Source: Acetobacteraceae bacterium UBA6159 (lineage in GTDB: Bacteria > Pseudomonadota > Alphaproteobacteria > Acetobacterales > Acetobacteraceae). Taken from it: a stretch of 64,000 nt of DNA. The notes under the pieces are model-generated. The model was not told where the DNA came from, did not search any database, and saw nothing but the letters and a program-made list of their open reading frames with translations. This document shows positions 53,903-62,732 of this stretch, in pieces. Location: assembly GCA_002422345.1 (NCBI GenBank), contig DIUL01000168.1, positions 35,455-99,454 on the forward strand, written 5' to 3'. Position numbers and translations under genes: made by a program. Positions within the stretch are counted from its first letter, which is position 1. Each line of letters opens with the position of its first letter.

Positions 53903-53932
53903 AAAACCCCGCCGGTTCGACGGGGTTTTTTT
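53903..53932 (+). terminator. Strong intrinsic terminator 35 bases before the DapA-like gene
   Basis: AAAACCCCG and CGGGGTTTT form a nine-base stem around a nine-base loop, and the T-run is seven long (53926-53932). It is the best intrinsic terminator in the window. It either ends upstream transcription or works as an attenuator for the gene at 53968. Confidence 0.9.
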
Positions 53933-53967
53933 GCGTCCCGTCTCCGGCCTTTCAGGAGACTTCCGCC

Positions 53968-54861
53968 ATGCAACCCACGCCTTCAGGCATCTGGCTGCCG
54001 CTGATCACACCCTTCCGTGATGGCGCGCTGGACATCCCATCCGTCCGTCGCCTGGTCACCCACTACACCGCCCAGCCCATCGATGGCCTGATCCTGGCCG
54101 CGACGACGGGAGAGGGCATGACGCTCGACGCCGGGGAAACCGAGCACCTGGTCCAGGAAACCGTGGTGGCCCTGGCCACAGTCGGACGCCGCCTTCCGGT
54201 GTTCCTCGGCCTGTCCGGCAGCGACACGCGGCATGGCGTCGCCGACCTGGCCCGCACCGAGCCCTGGCCGATCGACGGCTATCTGATCGCCTGCCCGTAC
54301 TACTCCCGTCCGTCGCAGGAGGGCCTGTTCCGCCATTTCAGCGCCTTGGCGGATGGCACCGACCGACCAATCATGATCTACAACATCCCCTATCGGACGG
54401 GCGTCAACCTCGGCAACGAGACGATGCTGCGCCTGGCGGAACGCCCCAACATCGTCGGGGTGAAGGATTGCTGCGCCAACGCCGAACAGTCCTTCGACCT
54501 GATCCGGGCGAGGCCGGCCGGGTTCTCGGTCCTGACCGGGGAAGACGCACTCTTCCATACCGCGCTGACACAGGGAGCCGATGGCGGCATCCTGGCCGCC
54601 GCCCATGTCGGTACCAGAACCTACGGGAAGGTCGCCGGACTGCTGCGCAATGGCGACCACGCCCAGGCCCTGACCGCGTGGCGGGCGTTCGTGGACCTGC
54701 CGCGCCTGCTGTTCACCGAGCCGAACCCGGCGCCGGTCAAGCACTGGCTCTGGCGCGCGGGGCTGATCGACAGTCCGGAACTCCGCCTGCCGATGACGGG
54801 GATCACAGAGGCGCTGGCCGCCCGCCTGGACGCACGCTACGCGGCAAGCCACGCGGGATAA
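53968..54861 (+). CDS. DapA-family aldolase (dihydrodipicolinate-synthase-like)
   Basis: 297 residues, with AGGAGA upstream of the ATG. Schiff-base Lys166 (GVKDCC), Thr46-Thr47 (AATTGEG), Tyr138 (MIYNIPYR) and Arg143 are all present. The gene is second to the likely biosynthetic dapA at 37895-38770, which lacks a leader. This copy may act on another 2-keto acid pair, as N-acetylneuraminate lyase and related enzymes do, or be a regulated lysine-pathway isoenzyme. It lies between sugar transporter permeases and kdpE. Confidence 0.88.
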   Translation: MQPTPSGIWLPLITPFRDGALDIPSVRRLVTHYTAQPIDGLILAATTGEGMTLDAGETEHLVQETVVALATVGRRLPVFLGLSGSDTRHGVADLARTEPWPIDGYLIACPYYSRPSQEGLFRHFSALADGTDRPIMIYNIPYRTGVNLGNETMLRLAERPNIVGVKDCCANAEQSFDLIRARPAGFSVLTGEDALFHTALTQGADGGILAAAHVGTRTYGKVAGLLRNGDHAQALTAWRAFVDLPRLLFTEPNPAPVKHWLWRAGLIDSPELRLPMTGITEALAARLDARYAASHAG

Positions 54862-54883
54862 CCGACGGGGACGGGCGGGTCGC

Positions 54884-55576
54884 CTACACCCCATCCACCA
54901 TCCGATACCCGACACCCGGTTCCGTCAGGATCAGGGCCGGGTCGGATGGATTGGCCTCCAGCTTCTGGCGCAACTGGCCGATGAAGACGCGCAGATACGG
55001 CGTGTCCTCGGTATGCGCCGGCCCCCAGATGCGGGTCAGGATCTGCCGGTGGGTCATCACCCGCCCGGGATGGCGGGCCAGCAGCACCAGCAGGTCGAAC
55101 TCGCGCGGAGTCAGCCTGACCGGCTTGCCGGCGGCCTCCACCCGGTGGGCGGGGATGTCGATCACCAGGTCGCCTCGCCGCAGCACATCCTCGGCCCCCT
55201 GGGCGGGACGGGTCCCGCGCAGGCAGACCCGGATGCGCGCCAGCAGTTCCCCGATCCCGAAGGGCTTGGCGATGAAATCGTTCGCGCCCAGGTCGAGCGC
55301 TGCGATCTTCTCCTGCTCCTGGTCATGGGCCGACAGCACGATGATCGGCAGGTCGGAGCGCTGCCGTATCTCTCCCACCACCGTCTTGCCGTTCATGTCC
55401 GGCAGGCCGAGGTCCAGGATCATCAAGTCGGGTTTCAGCACGGACCAGGCCCGCAAGGCCGAGGCGGCATCCATCGCGGGTTCCACCCGATAGCCCGCGG
55501 CGTCCAAGGCGTGGCGGAGGAATCGCTGGATCTGCACCTCATCATCCACGACCAGGATCAACGGCTTGCCGGTCAT
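54884..55576 (-). CDS. kdpE: KdpE-type response regulator
   Basis: 230 residues from the ATG at 55576. The receiver has VVDDEVQI and acceptor Asp55 (LMILDLGLPDMNG), with KPFGIGELLARI. The winged-helix domain has LTPREFDLLVLLARHPGRV and LRVFIGQLRQKLE, close to KdpE. It overlaps the kinase stop in ATGA. Instead of kdpFABC it neighbours kup, so the expected target is potassium uptake through Kup or genes elsewhere. Confidence 0.88.
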   Translation of the reverse strand: MTGKPLILVVDDEVQIQRFLRHALDAAGYRVEPAMDAASALRAWSVLKPDLMILDLGLPDMNGKTVVGEIRQRSDLPIIVLSAHDQEQEKIAALDLGANDFIAKPFGIGELLARIRVCLRGTRPAQGAEDVLRRGDLVIDIPAHRVEAAGKPVRLTPREFDLLVLLARHPGRVMTHRQILTRIWGPAHTEDTPYLRVFIGQLRQKLEANPSDPALILTEPGVGYRMVDGV

Positions 55577-57051
55577 GCGGCCTCCGCGATCGGGAGGGCG
55601 AGCCGCACCATGGTGCCACGCCCGTCCCGCACCGGGCTGACGATGGTCAGGCTGCCGCCGAGGGCCGTGGCGATCCCCCGGCATATCGTCAGGCCGAGTC
55701 CAACGCGGGGTTCGGCCGCGTGGTCGGGGAAGCCGGGACCGTGATCGGTCACGGCGATCACGACGCTCCCCGCCTCGACCGAGGCAAGCAGCCGCACCGT
55801 CCCATCGGCGGCCGAGGCCTTCACCGCGTTGTCGATCAGGTTGAACAAGGCCTGTTCCAGCAGCATCCCGTCCGTCCGCAGCAGGGGAATGTCCCCCTCG
55901 GTCTCCATCATGATGCTGCGGCCCGGGAATGCGTCCCGCGCCCGCCGGACCGCCGCATGGGCCACATCGGCCGGGTCGATCCAATCCAGCCGGGGCGCGA
56001 GGCCGGAGCGCAGCCGGGTCATGTGCAGCAGGTTGGCGACATAGCGGGACAGGCGGCCGGCTTCCTCCTCGATCGCCAGCAGCAGGTCGGCGCGGGCGTC
56101 CGGCGCCAGAGTGGCATCCAATTGCCGCAGGCTTGTGACCGAGCCCAGGATCGTCGCCAGCGGCGTTCGCAGGTCATGGGACAGGGAGGCCAGCAGCGCG
56201 GCGCGCTGGGCCTCCCGCTCCGCCTGTTCCCGAGCCTCGGCCGCCGAACGGGCGAGCGCCAGCCGTTCGATCGCCCGCCTTGCCTGGTCCAGGATCGATG
56301 CGACGGCCTGTTCGCGCGCCCGGGCGTGACCGCGCCCGCCCGGGCCGGCTGCCAGCGCGAGGACCGCGTCCGGGGGCAGGGGATGGAAGGCAAACCGGCT
56401 GCCCTCCCACCCGGGTGCCGTCGCCGGCTGGGCCAGGCCGTACCGCATGGCACGGTCGGCGATCTGCATGTCCAGTGACCCGAGCCGCACCCCGACCGGT
56501 ACGGTTTCAGCGACGACCAGCCGAGGGGCCGCATCCAGCCGCAGCAGCACGGCCTCTCCCCGGACGGCACGGGCGAGGTGGCGCAGCGCCGTGGTCTCGA
56601 TCGCCTCCTGTGTCGCCGCATTGGCCAGGTCGGCGGTGAAAGCCGACACCGCTTCCAGCAGGTCCGCGCGATGGCGGGCGGCGGCGGCTTCTTCCCGCAT
56701 GCGTCCGGCCAGGAATCCGGTCAGCCCCGCCGCCAGCAGGAAGGCCCCCAGTGAAATCATGTCCTCGGGGCGGGCAACCGACAGGGTATGGAGCGGTTCG
56801 ACGAAGAAGAAATTGTAGCCGAGGAACGCCAGCGCCGCCGCGATCAGGCCGGACCAGAAGCCGAAGGCGACCGCGCTGATCAGCACGGCGACCAGACAGA
56901 CCAGATGCAGGCTCTCGGTGGGCAGGGTCGCCTTCAGCCCGTGGCCGAACAGGATGGACAGCGCGACCAGAGCCGCCGCCGCGATGATCCCCACCGGGTC
57001 CGGCACGGATCGCCAGGTCGGGAACGTCACGCCATCGTCGGGACCAGCCAT
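55573..57051 (-). CDS. Short-form KdpD-like sensor kinase
   Basis: 492 residues from the ATG at 57051; a GTG at 57087 is possible. It carries the four-helix DUF4118 region of KdpD (~25-120, with [15 protein letters not shown]), a GAF-like region (~130-260), His292 in [16 protein letters not shown], and an ATPase domain ([28 protein letters not shown]). The ~400-residue N-terminal KdpD and universal-stress domains of E. coli KdpD are absent. Those domains bind c-di-AMP or nucleotides and tune K+ sensing. It overlaps kdpE and is divergent from kup. Confidence 0.88.
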   Translation of the reverse strand: MAGPDDGVTFPTWRSVPDPVGIIAAAALVALSILFGHGLKATLPTESLHLVCLVAVLISAVAFGFWSGLIAAALAFLGYNFFFVEPLHTLSVARPEDMISLGAFLLAAGLTGFLAGRMREEAAAARHRADLLEAVSAFTADLANAATQEAIETTALRHLARAVRGEAVLLRLDAAPRLVVAETVPVGVRLGSLDMQIADRAMRYGLAQPATAPGWEGSRFAFHPLPPDAVLALAAGPGGRGHARAREQAVASILDQARRAIERLALARSAAEAREQAEREAQRAALLASLSHDLRTPLATILGSVTSLRQLDATLAPDARADLLLAIEEEAGRLSRYVANLLHMTRLRSGLAPRLDWIDPADVAHAAVRRARDAFPGRSIMMETEGDIPLLRTDGMLLEQALFNLIDNAVKASAADGTVRLLASVEAGSVVIAVTDHGPGFPDHAAEPRVGLGLTICRGIATALGGSLTIVSPVRDGRGTMVRLALPIAEAA

Positions 57052-57091
57052 GCCGGAGATCTGATCCCGAGGGATGCCGCTGTCCACCGTC

Positions 57092-57141
57092 TTTACGGAA
57101 TCCTTATAACGCGGGGCGTGAACCCCTATCGAAACCTTACG
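57092..57141. promoter_or_regulatory. Phased TTTACG/CTTATA repeats, candidate KdpE sites
   Basis: In the gap between the kinase gene and kup, TTTACG (57092), CTTATA (57103), CCTATC (57125) and CTTACG (57136) start at intervals of 11 or multiples of 11 bases. All are on the same strand. E. coli KdpE binds direct repeats of the TTTATA/TTTACA type with five-base spacing, which the first pair matches in shape. This supports local control of kup or the kinase pair. Confidence 0.5.
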
Positions 57142-57197
57142 GCGATCACGGGACGGTGGGCCGGACAGCCGGATGTCCCGGCGGTGGATGGGTGATC

Positions 57198-59105
57198 ATG
57201 AACAGTCTTGCCGGTTCGGCTGCCGCGCCTTCAACGCCGACCAAACCCGATGCCCGATTCTGGGCCATGACCCTGGGCGCGATCGGCGTCGTCTACGGCG
57301 ATATCGGCACATCGCCGCTCTATGCGTTCCGGGAGGCGATGCTGGCCGCCGGCAGCACCGCCGGCGCGGTCCAGGCGGCCCATGTGCTGGGACTGCTGTC
57401 GCTGATCCTGTGGGCGCTCATGATCATCGTCACGGTCAAATACGTGCTGATCCTGCTGCGCGCGGACAACCAGGGGGAAGGCGGGACGCTGTCGCTGCTC
57501 GCGCTGGCGCAACGGGCGCTGGGGCGACCGACGCCGGGGCTGCTGGTGATCGGCGCGATCGGCGCGGCGCTGTTCTTCGGCGATGCGCTGATCACGCCGG
57601 CCATCTCGGTCCTGTCGGCGGTCGAGGGGCTGAAGCTGGTGACCTCCCAGTTCGAGCCCTACATCGTGCCCATCACGATCGGGATCATCATCGCCCTGTT
57701 CCTGGTGCAAAGCCGGGGCACGGCGGCGGTCGCGGCCTGGTTCGGGCCGATCGTGATCGTCTGGTTCATCGTGATGGCGATCGGCGGCGCGTTACACATC
57801 GCGGCCAACCCCGGGGTGCTGCTGGCGATCAATCCGCTGTATGCGGTCGGGTTCCTGGCGGAGCACGGGCTGATCGGGCTGATCGCCCTGGGCGCGGTGT
57901 TCCTGGCGGTGACGGGTGCCGAGGCGCTGTATGCCGACCTCGGTCATTTCGGCCGCGGCCCCATCCAGACGGCCTGGGTGGCGATGGTGTTCCCGGCGCT
58001 GTCGATCAACTATCTCGGCCAGGGGGCGCTGGTGCTGGCCGACCCGGGGGCGCTCGAAAACCCGTTCTTCCTGCTGTACCCGGACTGGGCGCTGTTGCCC
58101 GTGGTGGCGCTGGCGACGGCGGCGACGATCATCGCCAGCCAGGCGGTGATCACGGGCGCCTATTCCCTGACGCGGCAGGCCATCCAGCTTCGGCTGATCG
58201 CGCGGATGCAGATCCTGCATACGTCGGAGGCGCATGCCGGCCAGATCTACATGCCGGCCGTCAACACCCTGCTGATGGTGGGCGTGCTGATCCTGGTCGT
58301 CGCGTTCGGGTCATCTTCGAAACTCGCCAGCGCCTACGGCATCGCGGTCACGGGCACGATGGTCGTCACCGCGATGCTGGCGCTGGTCGTCGTGTGGCGG
58401 CTGTGGCGCTGGCCACTGTGGGCGGCGGTGGCGCTGATCGTGCCGTTCCTGCTGATCGACCTGGTGTTTCTGGGAGCCAATCTGATGAAGTTCCTCGAAG
58501 GCGGCTATGTCCCCCTGCTGATCGCCGGTGGTGTGGGGATCATCATGTGGACCTGGATCCGAGGCTCCGCCGTCCTGCGCGTCGTGGACGCGCAGACCGA
58601 AACGCCATTGCCGGATGTGCTGCGGGCACTGGAACGGAGCCAGCCCGCGACCATCGCCGGCACCGCGATCTACCTCACCGCCAACCCCGGCTTCGCGCCC
58701 GTGTCGCTGATGCACAGCCTCAAGCACTTCAAATCCCTGCATGAACGCAACATCGTGCTGACCGTGGTGACGGCCGACGTGCCTCGGGTCGACGACCGGG
58801 ACCGGGTGCGGGCGGAGCGGATCAACGCCCGGTTCTGGCGCGTCACCATGACCTTCGGCTTCATGGAGGAACCCAACCTGCCGGCCGCGCTGGAGGCCTG
58901 CCCGATCGACGGCTGGACCTTCGACATCATGACGACGTCCTTCCTGGTATCCCGCCGCTCACTGAAGCCCGCCGCCCGCGGCGCGCTGCCGGCCTGGCAG
59001 AGCCGGCTGTTCATCTTCCTGGCGCGCAACGCCGCGGATGCCTCGGCCTATTTCCACATTCCCGCCGGCCGGGTGGTGGAAATCGGGTCACAGGTCACGC
59101 TGTAA
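57198..59105 (+). CDS. kup: Kup-type potassium transporter
   Basis: 635 residues from the ATG at 57198 (upstream start at 57156 is less likely). Twelve hydrophobic helices and a ~170-residue cytoplasmic C-terminus. The signature [17 protein letters not shown] is near residues 29-45, and [13 protein letters not shown] and [19 protein letters not shown] follow. It takes up K+ with protons. Divergent from the short KdpD/KdpE pair, with 146 bases between, which makes regulation by that pair plausible. Confidence 0.95.
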   Translation: MNSLAGSAAAPSTPTKPDARFWAMTLGAIGVVYGDIGTSPLYAFREAMLAAGSTAGAVQAAHVLGLLSLILWALMIIVTVKYVLILLRADNQGEGGTLSLLALAQRALGRPTPGLLVIGAIGAALFFGDALITPAISVLSAVEGLKLVTSQFEPYIVPITIGIIIALFLVQSRGTAAVAAWFGPIVIVWFIVMAIGGALHIAANPGVLLAINPLYAVGFLAEHGLIGLIALGAVFLAVTGAEALYADLGHFGRGPIQTAWVAMVFPALSINYLGQGALVLADPGALENPFFLLYPDWALLPVVALATAATIIASQAVITGAYSLTRQAIQLRLIARMQILHTSEAHAGQIYMPAVNTLLMVGVLILVVAFGSSSKLASAYGIAVTGTMVVTAMLALVVVWRLWRWPLWAAVALIVPFLLIDLVFLGANLMKFLEGGYVPLLIAGGVGIIMWTWIRGSAVLRVVDAQTETPLPDVLRALERSQPATIAGTAIYLTANPGFAPVSLMHSLKHFKSLHERNIVLTVVTADVPRVDDRDRVRAERINARFWRVTMTFGFMEEPNLPAALEACPIDGWTFDIMTTSFLVSRRSLKPAARGALPAWQSRLFIFLARNAADASAYFHIPAGRVVEIGSQVTL

Positions 59106-59186
59106 CGACCGGTGCGGCGGGGGCCTGCTTCCGCCTCCTGCCGCGCCAACTTATAACGGCGGCAAGACCACCCCAGGAGGAAACAT

Positions 59187-60512
59187 ATGATCCGTCGCCG
59201 CCATCTGCTGGCCGCCTCGGCCGCGACCCTGGCCGCCCCGGCCATCGTCGAGCGCGCCAACGCCCAGTCCGCCTTCGACTGGAAGCAGTTCAAGGGCCAG
59301 GCCATCGAGGTCAACTACCAGCTCTCCCCGCGCGGCGACCTCGCCCGCCGGTCGATCAAGCAGTTCGAGGAGCTGACCGGCATCAAGGTCGGGTTCGAGC
59401 AGATCCCCGAGCAGCAGCAGCGCCCCAAGGTCGCGATGGAGATGGCGACCGGCCGTCCCAGCTTCGACGTCGTCAACATCGGCATGCATGTCCAGAAGCG
59501 CCTGGTCGAGCGGGCGAAGTGGATGGAGGACCTGCGTCCCTACATCGCCGACAAAGGCCTGACGTCGCCCGACTACGATCCCGCCGATTTCAGCAAGCCC
59601 TCGATGGCGGTCGCGACAGGGGAAGACGGCCGGATCAATGCCCTGCCGCTGAACCAGGATCTGTTCATCCTGTTCTACAACAAGGAGCTGCTGGCCGAGA
59701 AAGGCTTCAAGGCGGCCCCGAAGACCTATGATGAGCTGTTCAGCATGGCGAAGGCCCTGACCGACCCGGCCAAGCAGATCTACGGGTTTGTCGGCCGCGG
59801 CCTGAAGAATGCCAACGTCGTGCTGTACGACAACATCCTTCTCGGCTGGGACCAGGAAACCGTCACGCCCGACGGCAAGAAGCTGCTGACCGACACGCCC
59901 GCGGCGATCGAGGCCGCTCAATTCTACCAGAAGCTGATGCGCGAATGCGGCCCGCCCGGCAATATCGGTTTCAACTGGAACGAATGCCAGACCACCTTCA
60001 TGCAGGGGCGGGCGGCGATGTGGTGGGACGGGATCGGGTTCTCGGCGCCGCTGCTGGACAAGACCAAGTCAAAGATCGTCGAGAAGGTCGGGTTCGCGCC
60101 CGTCCCCGCCGGTCCGAAGTCACACAACTGCGCCACGTTCATCGACGGCATCGGCATTCCCGCCACCGCCAAGAACAAGAAGCCGGCGTGGCTGTTCGTG
60201 CAGTGGATCACCGGCAAGGACATGCAGAACGAGCAGCTTCGTTCCGGCGCCGGCACGCCGCCTCGGCTGTCCTGCTATGGCCGCGACGACATCGTGAAGA
60301 ACAGCGCCTTCCCGCAGGAGTGGTTCGACACGACGTCGGTCAGCCTGAAGATCGCGCGCTCGGGCCTGCCGGTGATCGTGCCGGTCACCGAGTTCCGTGA
60401 CACGATCGGAACGGGCCTGACCAACATCGTGGGCGGCGCCGATCCGGCGACCGAAATGAAGAAGGCGACGGCGGCGTTCCAGCCGGTGCTGGACAAGTCG
60501 AACGAGACCTGA
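59187..60512 (+). CDS. Family 1 sugar-type extracellular solute-binding protein
   Basis: 441 residues. The N-terminus MIRRRHLLAASAATLAAP looks like a twin-arginine signal, with cleavage likely after ANAQS near residue 27. The rest is a MalE-like family 1 binding fold: PRGDLARRSIKQFEELTGIKV, MATGRPSFDVVNIGMH, LFYNKELLAEKGFKAAPKTY. An AGGAGG lies just before the ATG. It may serve the CUT1 permeases at 51913-53654, 5.5 kb upstream on the same strand. No ATPase of the matching type is in the window. A strong hairpin terminator follows. Confidence 0.88.
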   Translation: MIRRRHLLAASAATLAAPAIVERANAQSAFDWKQFKGQAIEVNYQLSPRGDLARRSIKQFEELTGIKVGFEQIPEQQQRPKVAMEMATGRPSFDVVNIGMHVQKRLVERAKWMEDLRPYIADKGLTSPDYDPADFSKPSMAVATGEDGRINALPLNQDLFILFYNKELLAEKGFKAAPKTYDELFSMAKALTDPAKQIYGFVGRGLKNANVVLYDNILLGWDQETVTPDGKKLLTDTPAAIEAAQFYQKLMRECGPPGNIGFNWNECQTTFMQGRAAMWWDGIGFSAPLLDKTKSKIVEKVGFAPVPAGPKSHNCATFIDGIGIPATAKNKKPAWLFVQWITGKDMQNEQLRSGAGTPPRLSCYGRDDIVKNSAFPQEWFDTTSVSLKIARSGLPVIVPVTEFRDTIGTGLTNIVGGADPATEMKKATAAFQPVLDKSNET

Positions 60513-60519
60513 GGATTTG

Positions 60520-60565
60520 GCCGTCGTGTCGAACCGCGGTTCGGCACGACGGCTTTCCTTCTTTG
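60520..60565 (+). terminator. Long hairpin terminator after the sugar-binding-protein gene
   Basis: Arms 60520-60535 and 60538-60553 pair at 15 of 16 positions with a two-base centre, seven bases after the stop. The tail TTTCCTTCTTTG gives a U-rich release segment. Probable strong intrinsic terminator. Confidence 0.85.
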
Positions 60566-60576
60566 CAAGCACCGAG

Positions 60577-60606
60577 TCGTGGATGGCGGGCCTTCGCCCG
60601 CCACGA
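60577..60606. repeat. REP-like palindrome beside the terminator
   Basis: TCGTGG..GGCGGGC and GCCCGCC..CCACGA pair around CTTC with a two-base offset. It is a member of the dispersed palindrome set and lies between the terminator and the convergent aldo/keto reductase gene (stop at 60654). Confidence 0.55.
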
Positions 60607-60653
60607 CGCGGCGGAGGGTCGCCCGCCGGTTCAGCCGTAACCGACCGCGGCCG

Positions 60654-61652
60654 CTACCGAGACTCGCCGACAAACCCGGCGGTCAACGCGGCCAGCCGGT
60701 CCAGCGCGGCCTGGGGCAGCGGCCCCTTTTGCACCGCGGCCAGCGCGCCCTCGAACTCATCAGGCGTGGCCATCCCGACCAGGATCGTCCCCATCGCCGG
60801 GTGGGTGATGGAAAACCGCGTCGCCGCCTCGGCCAGGGAGCCGCAGAACCCCTCGGTCACCAGCGGCATCAGGCGGCGGGCGCGTTCCAGGTCGGTGTCA
60901 TACTGGTTGGCCGATCCGATCGGCGCCGGCGGCGGGCTGGCGATCGGATGCCGCTCCGAGACGCCGGTCAGCGCCCCCGCGGCCAGGACCCGGATGCCGA
61001 CCACGCCGACACCGGCCGCCTGCGTGTGGTCGAACATGCGACCGTAGTCCTGCGCCGGATAGCCGGCCGGAAGGGCGGTCGCGGCCGACTGGTTCAGCAT
61101 GTTGTAGCTGACCTGCGCGCTGTCGAAGACCTTGGCGTCGATCACCTGGTGCAGCGCCGCCGTATCCCCCACCGCCGTGATGCCCAGGAAGCGCGTCTTT
61201 CCGGCCTTCTGCAATTTCTGGAACGCCGGAGCGACCTCATCCAGCACCTGCCGGACGCTCAGCGTCTCTCCCCCGCCAGCGACGGTGATCGGGTTGTGCA
61301 GATGGAAGATGTCGACCTGCGCCATGCCCAGGCGTTGCAGGCTGGCATTCAGGGACTCGGTGACCAACGCCTCGATCCGCCCGAAATCACCCGAGGGGAC
61401 GCGGACCTTGGTGGCGATGTAGGACTCCTTCGGCTTCAGCACCCGCAGCACGCGGCCGATATTGGTCTCGGACACACCGTTCCCATAGGCCACGGCGGTG
61501 TCGAAGTAGTTGACCCCGACATCCAGCGCGCGTGCCACCGCGCGCTCCTGGTCCGCGTCCGAACCGCGCACCATCAGGCCACCGACCGCGCCGCAGCCGA
61601 AGCCGAGGATGCCAAACTTCAGGCCCGTTCGCCCGAACACGCGCTGTTCCAT
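60654..61652 (-). CDS. Aldo/keto reductase
   Basis: 332 residues from the ATG at 61652, 13 bases after the upstream gene's stop. The catalytic tetrad is present: Asp51 and Tyr56 (YFDTAVAYGNG), Lys82 (IATKVR) and His119 (FHLHNPI). It is NADPH-dependent; substrate unknown. It is probably co-transcribed with the ketopantoate-reductase-like gene. Confidence 0.9.
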   Translation of the reverse strand: MEQRVFGRTGLKFGILGFGCGAVGGLMVRGSDADQERAVARALDVGVNYFDTAVAYGNGVSETNIGRVLRVLKPKESYIATKVRVPSGDFGRIEALVTESLNASLQRLGMAQVDIFHLHNPITVAGGGETLSVRQVLDEVAPAFQKLQKAGKTRFLGITAVGDTAALHQVIDAKVFDSAQVSYNMLNQSAATALPAGYPAQDYGRMFDHTQAAGVGVVGIRVLAAGALTGVSERHPIASPPPAPIGSANQYDTDLERARRLMPLVTEGFCGSLAEAATRFSITHPAMGTILVGMATPDEFEGALAAVQKGPLPQAALDRLAALTAGFVGESR

Positions 61653-61665
61653 GTCTCTCTCCCCA

Positions 61666-62646
61666 TCAACGATCATACAGGCCGGCGCCCGCCGACCTGA
61701 TCTTGCACAGCGCCACCATCAGGTCGAGCGTGGGTGTCTCCACCCCCGCCATCCGGGCCAGAGCCAAGGGCGCGTCGAACATCCCATCGACCTCCATCCG
61801 CCGCCCCAACTCCAGGTCCTGGAGGATGCTGGGCTTGTGATCCATCGACCCCTGGCTGGCGACCCGGCCATCATGGTTGGAGGTCGGTTCGGCGCCCATC
61901 GCGCGGGCGATCGTCTCGGCCTCCCGCATCATCCGCAGGGCGGCGGCGCGGACGGCGTCCTCGGCGTAGTTGGTCTTGGGCGCGCAACCCGTCAGCACGG
62001 CCAGCGTGCCGCCGGCGAGGTTGCTGATCAGCTTGTTCCAGAGCTCGGTGCGGATGGCAGGCGTGGCTTCCCCGGACACGCCGCCGGCGGTGATCAGGCC
62101 GGCGAGCGTCTGTACGCGGTCGGACAGCGTGTTGTTCGGTTCGCCCAGGATGAAGCGGCTTTTCGGCTGCTCGACCTCGATCACGCCTGGCGCCACGACC
62201 TCGCTGGCGGAATAGACGACACCGCCGATCACGCGACGGGCCCCGAGGACGGTCCGCAAGGCGTCACCCGGATCGACACGGGGCAGCGACTTGCCGTCAT
62301 GCGCGCCGCCGAGGCCCAGGAAATACCACCAGGGAACGCCGTTCATCACAAAGGCAACCGGCGTGTCGGGACCCAGCAGCGGGCCGATCCCGGCGGCGAT
62401 CTGCGGCAAGGCGGGGGCCTTCACCGTGACGAAGACCGCATCCTGCGGCCCAAGGTCTCCCGGATTGTCGGTGGCCGCGACGCGGGCGTGATGGACTCCA
62501 TCGACCGCATGGACCGTCAGGCCATTGGTCCGGATCGCGTCGAGATGCGCGCCGCGCGCGATGACCGAGACGGCGGCCCCGGCGCGATGCAGCCGGATCG
62601 CCAGGTGCCCGCCGATCGCGCCGGCGCCGTAGATGGTGATTTTCAT
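61666..62646 (-). CDS. Ketopantoate reductase family protein
   Basis: 326 residues. The Rossmann motif is ITIYGAGAIGGHLAIRLHRAG and the fold continues with VTVKAPALPQI. The catalytic Lys is in TELWNKLISNLAGG and the C-terminal helical domain is typical (KPSILQDLELGRRMEVDGM). PanE makes pantoate for CoA synthesis, but many family members are paralogues of other roles. Pairing with an aldo/keto reductase and absence of panB/panC make the biosynthetic role uncertain. Confidence 0.86.
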   Translation of the reverse strand: MKITIYGAGAIGGHLAIRLHRAGAAVSVIARGAHLDAIRTNGLTVHAVDGVHHARVAATDNPGDLGPQDAVFVTVKAPALPQIAAGIGPLLGPDTPVAFVMNGVPWWYFLGLGGAHDGKSLPRVDPGDALRTVLGARRVIGGVVYSASEVVAPGVIEVEQPKSRFILGEPNNTLSDRVQTLAGLITAGGVSGEATPAIRTELWNKLISNLAGGTLAVLTGCAPKTNYAEDAVRAAALRMMREAETIARAMGAEPTSNHDGRVASQGSMDHKPSILQDLELGRRMEVDGMFDAPLALARMAGVETPTLDLMVALCKIRSAGAGLYDR

Positions 62647-62702
62647 GGACCAGCCCCCCTCTCCCTGGGCGGGAGTTGGGGGCGGGTCCGGGCCTGGGTC
62701 AA

Positions 62703-62729
62703 GCGGGGTGGGGCAACCGCCCCACCCGC
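62703..62729 (-). terminator. GC hairpin after metH
   Basis: GCGGGGTGGGGC and GCCCCACCCGC pair with one bulge around a four-base loop, starting three bases past the metH stop. There is no T-run on the minus strand, so it may work as a factor-dependent terminator or only stabilise the 3' end. Confidence 0.5.
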
Positions 62730-62732
62730 AGG

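Larger units (their letters stand above)
53764..53932 (+). promoter_or_regulatory. Leader region with TTGACA box, small ORF and terminator upstream of the DapA-like gene
   Basis: A TTGACA is at 53764-53769, but no good -10 follows at 16-18 bases. Downstream are a 26-codon basic ORF (53800-53880), a hairpin CGCCCC..GGGGCG (53839-53858) inside that ORF, and a strong intrinsic terminator. The order is that of an attenuator leader, or of a small RNA ending at the terminator. Nothing else explains the 313-base gap besides the REP-like palindrome. Confidence 0.4.
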
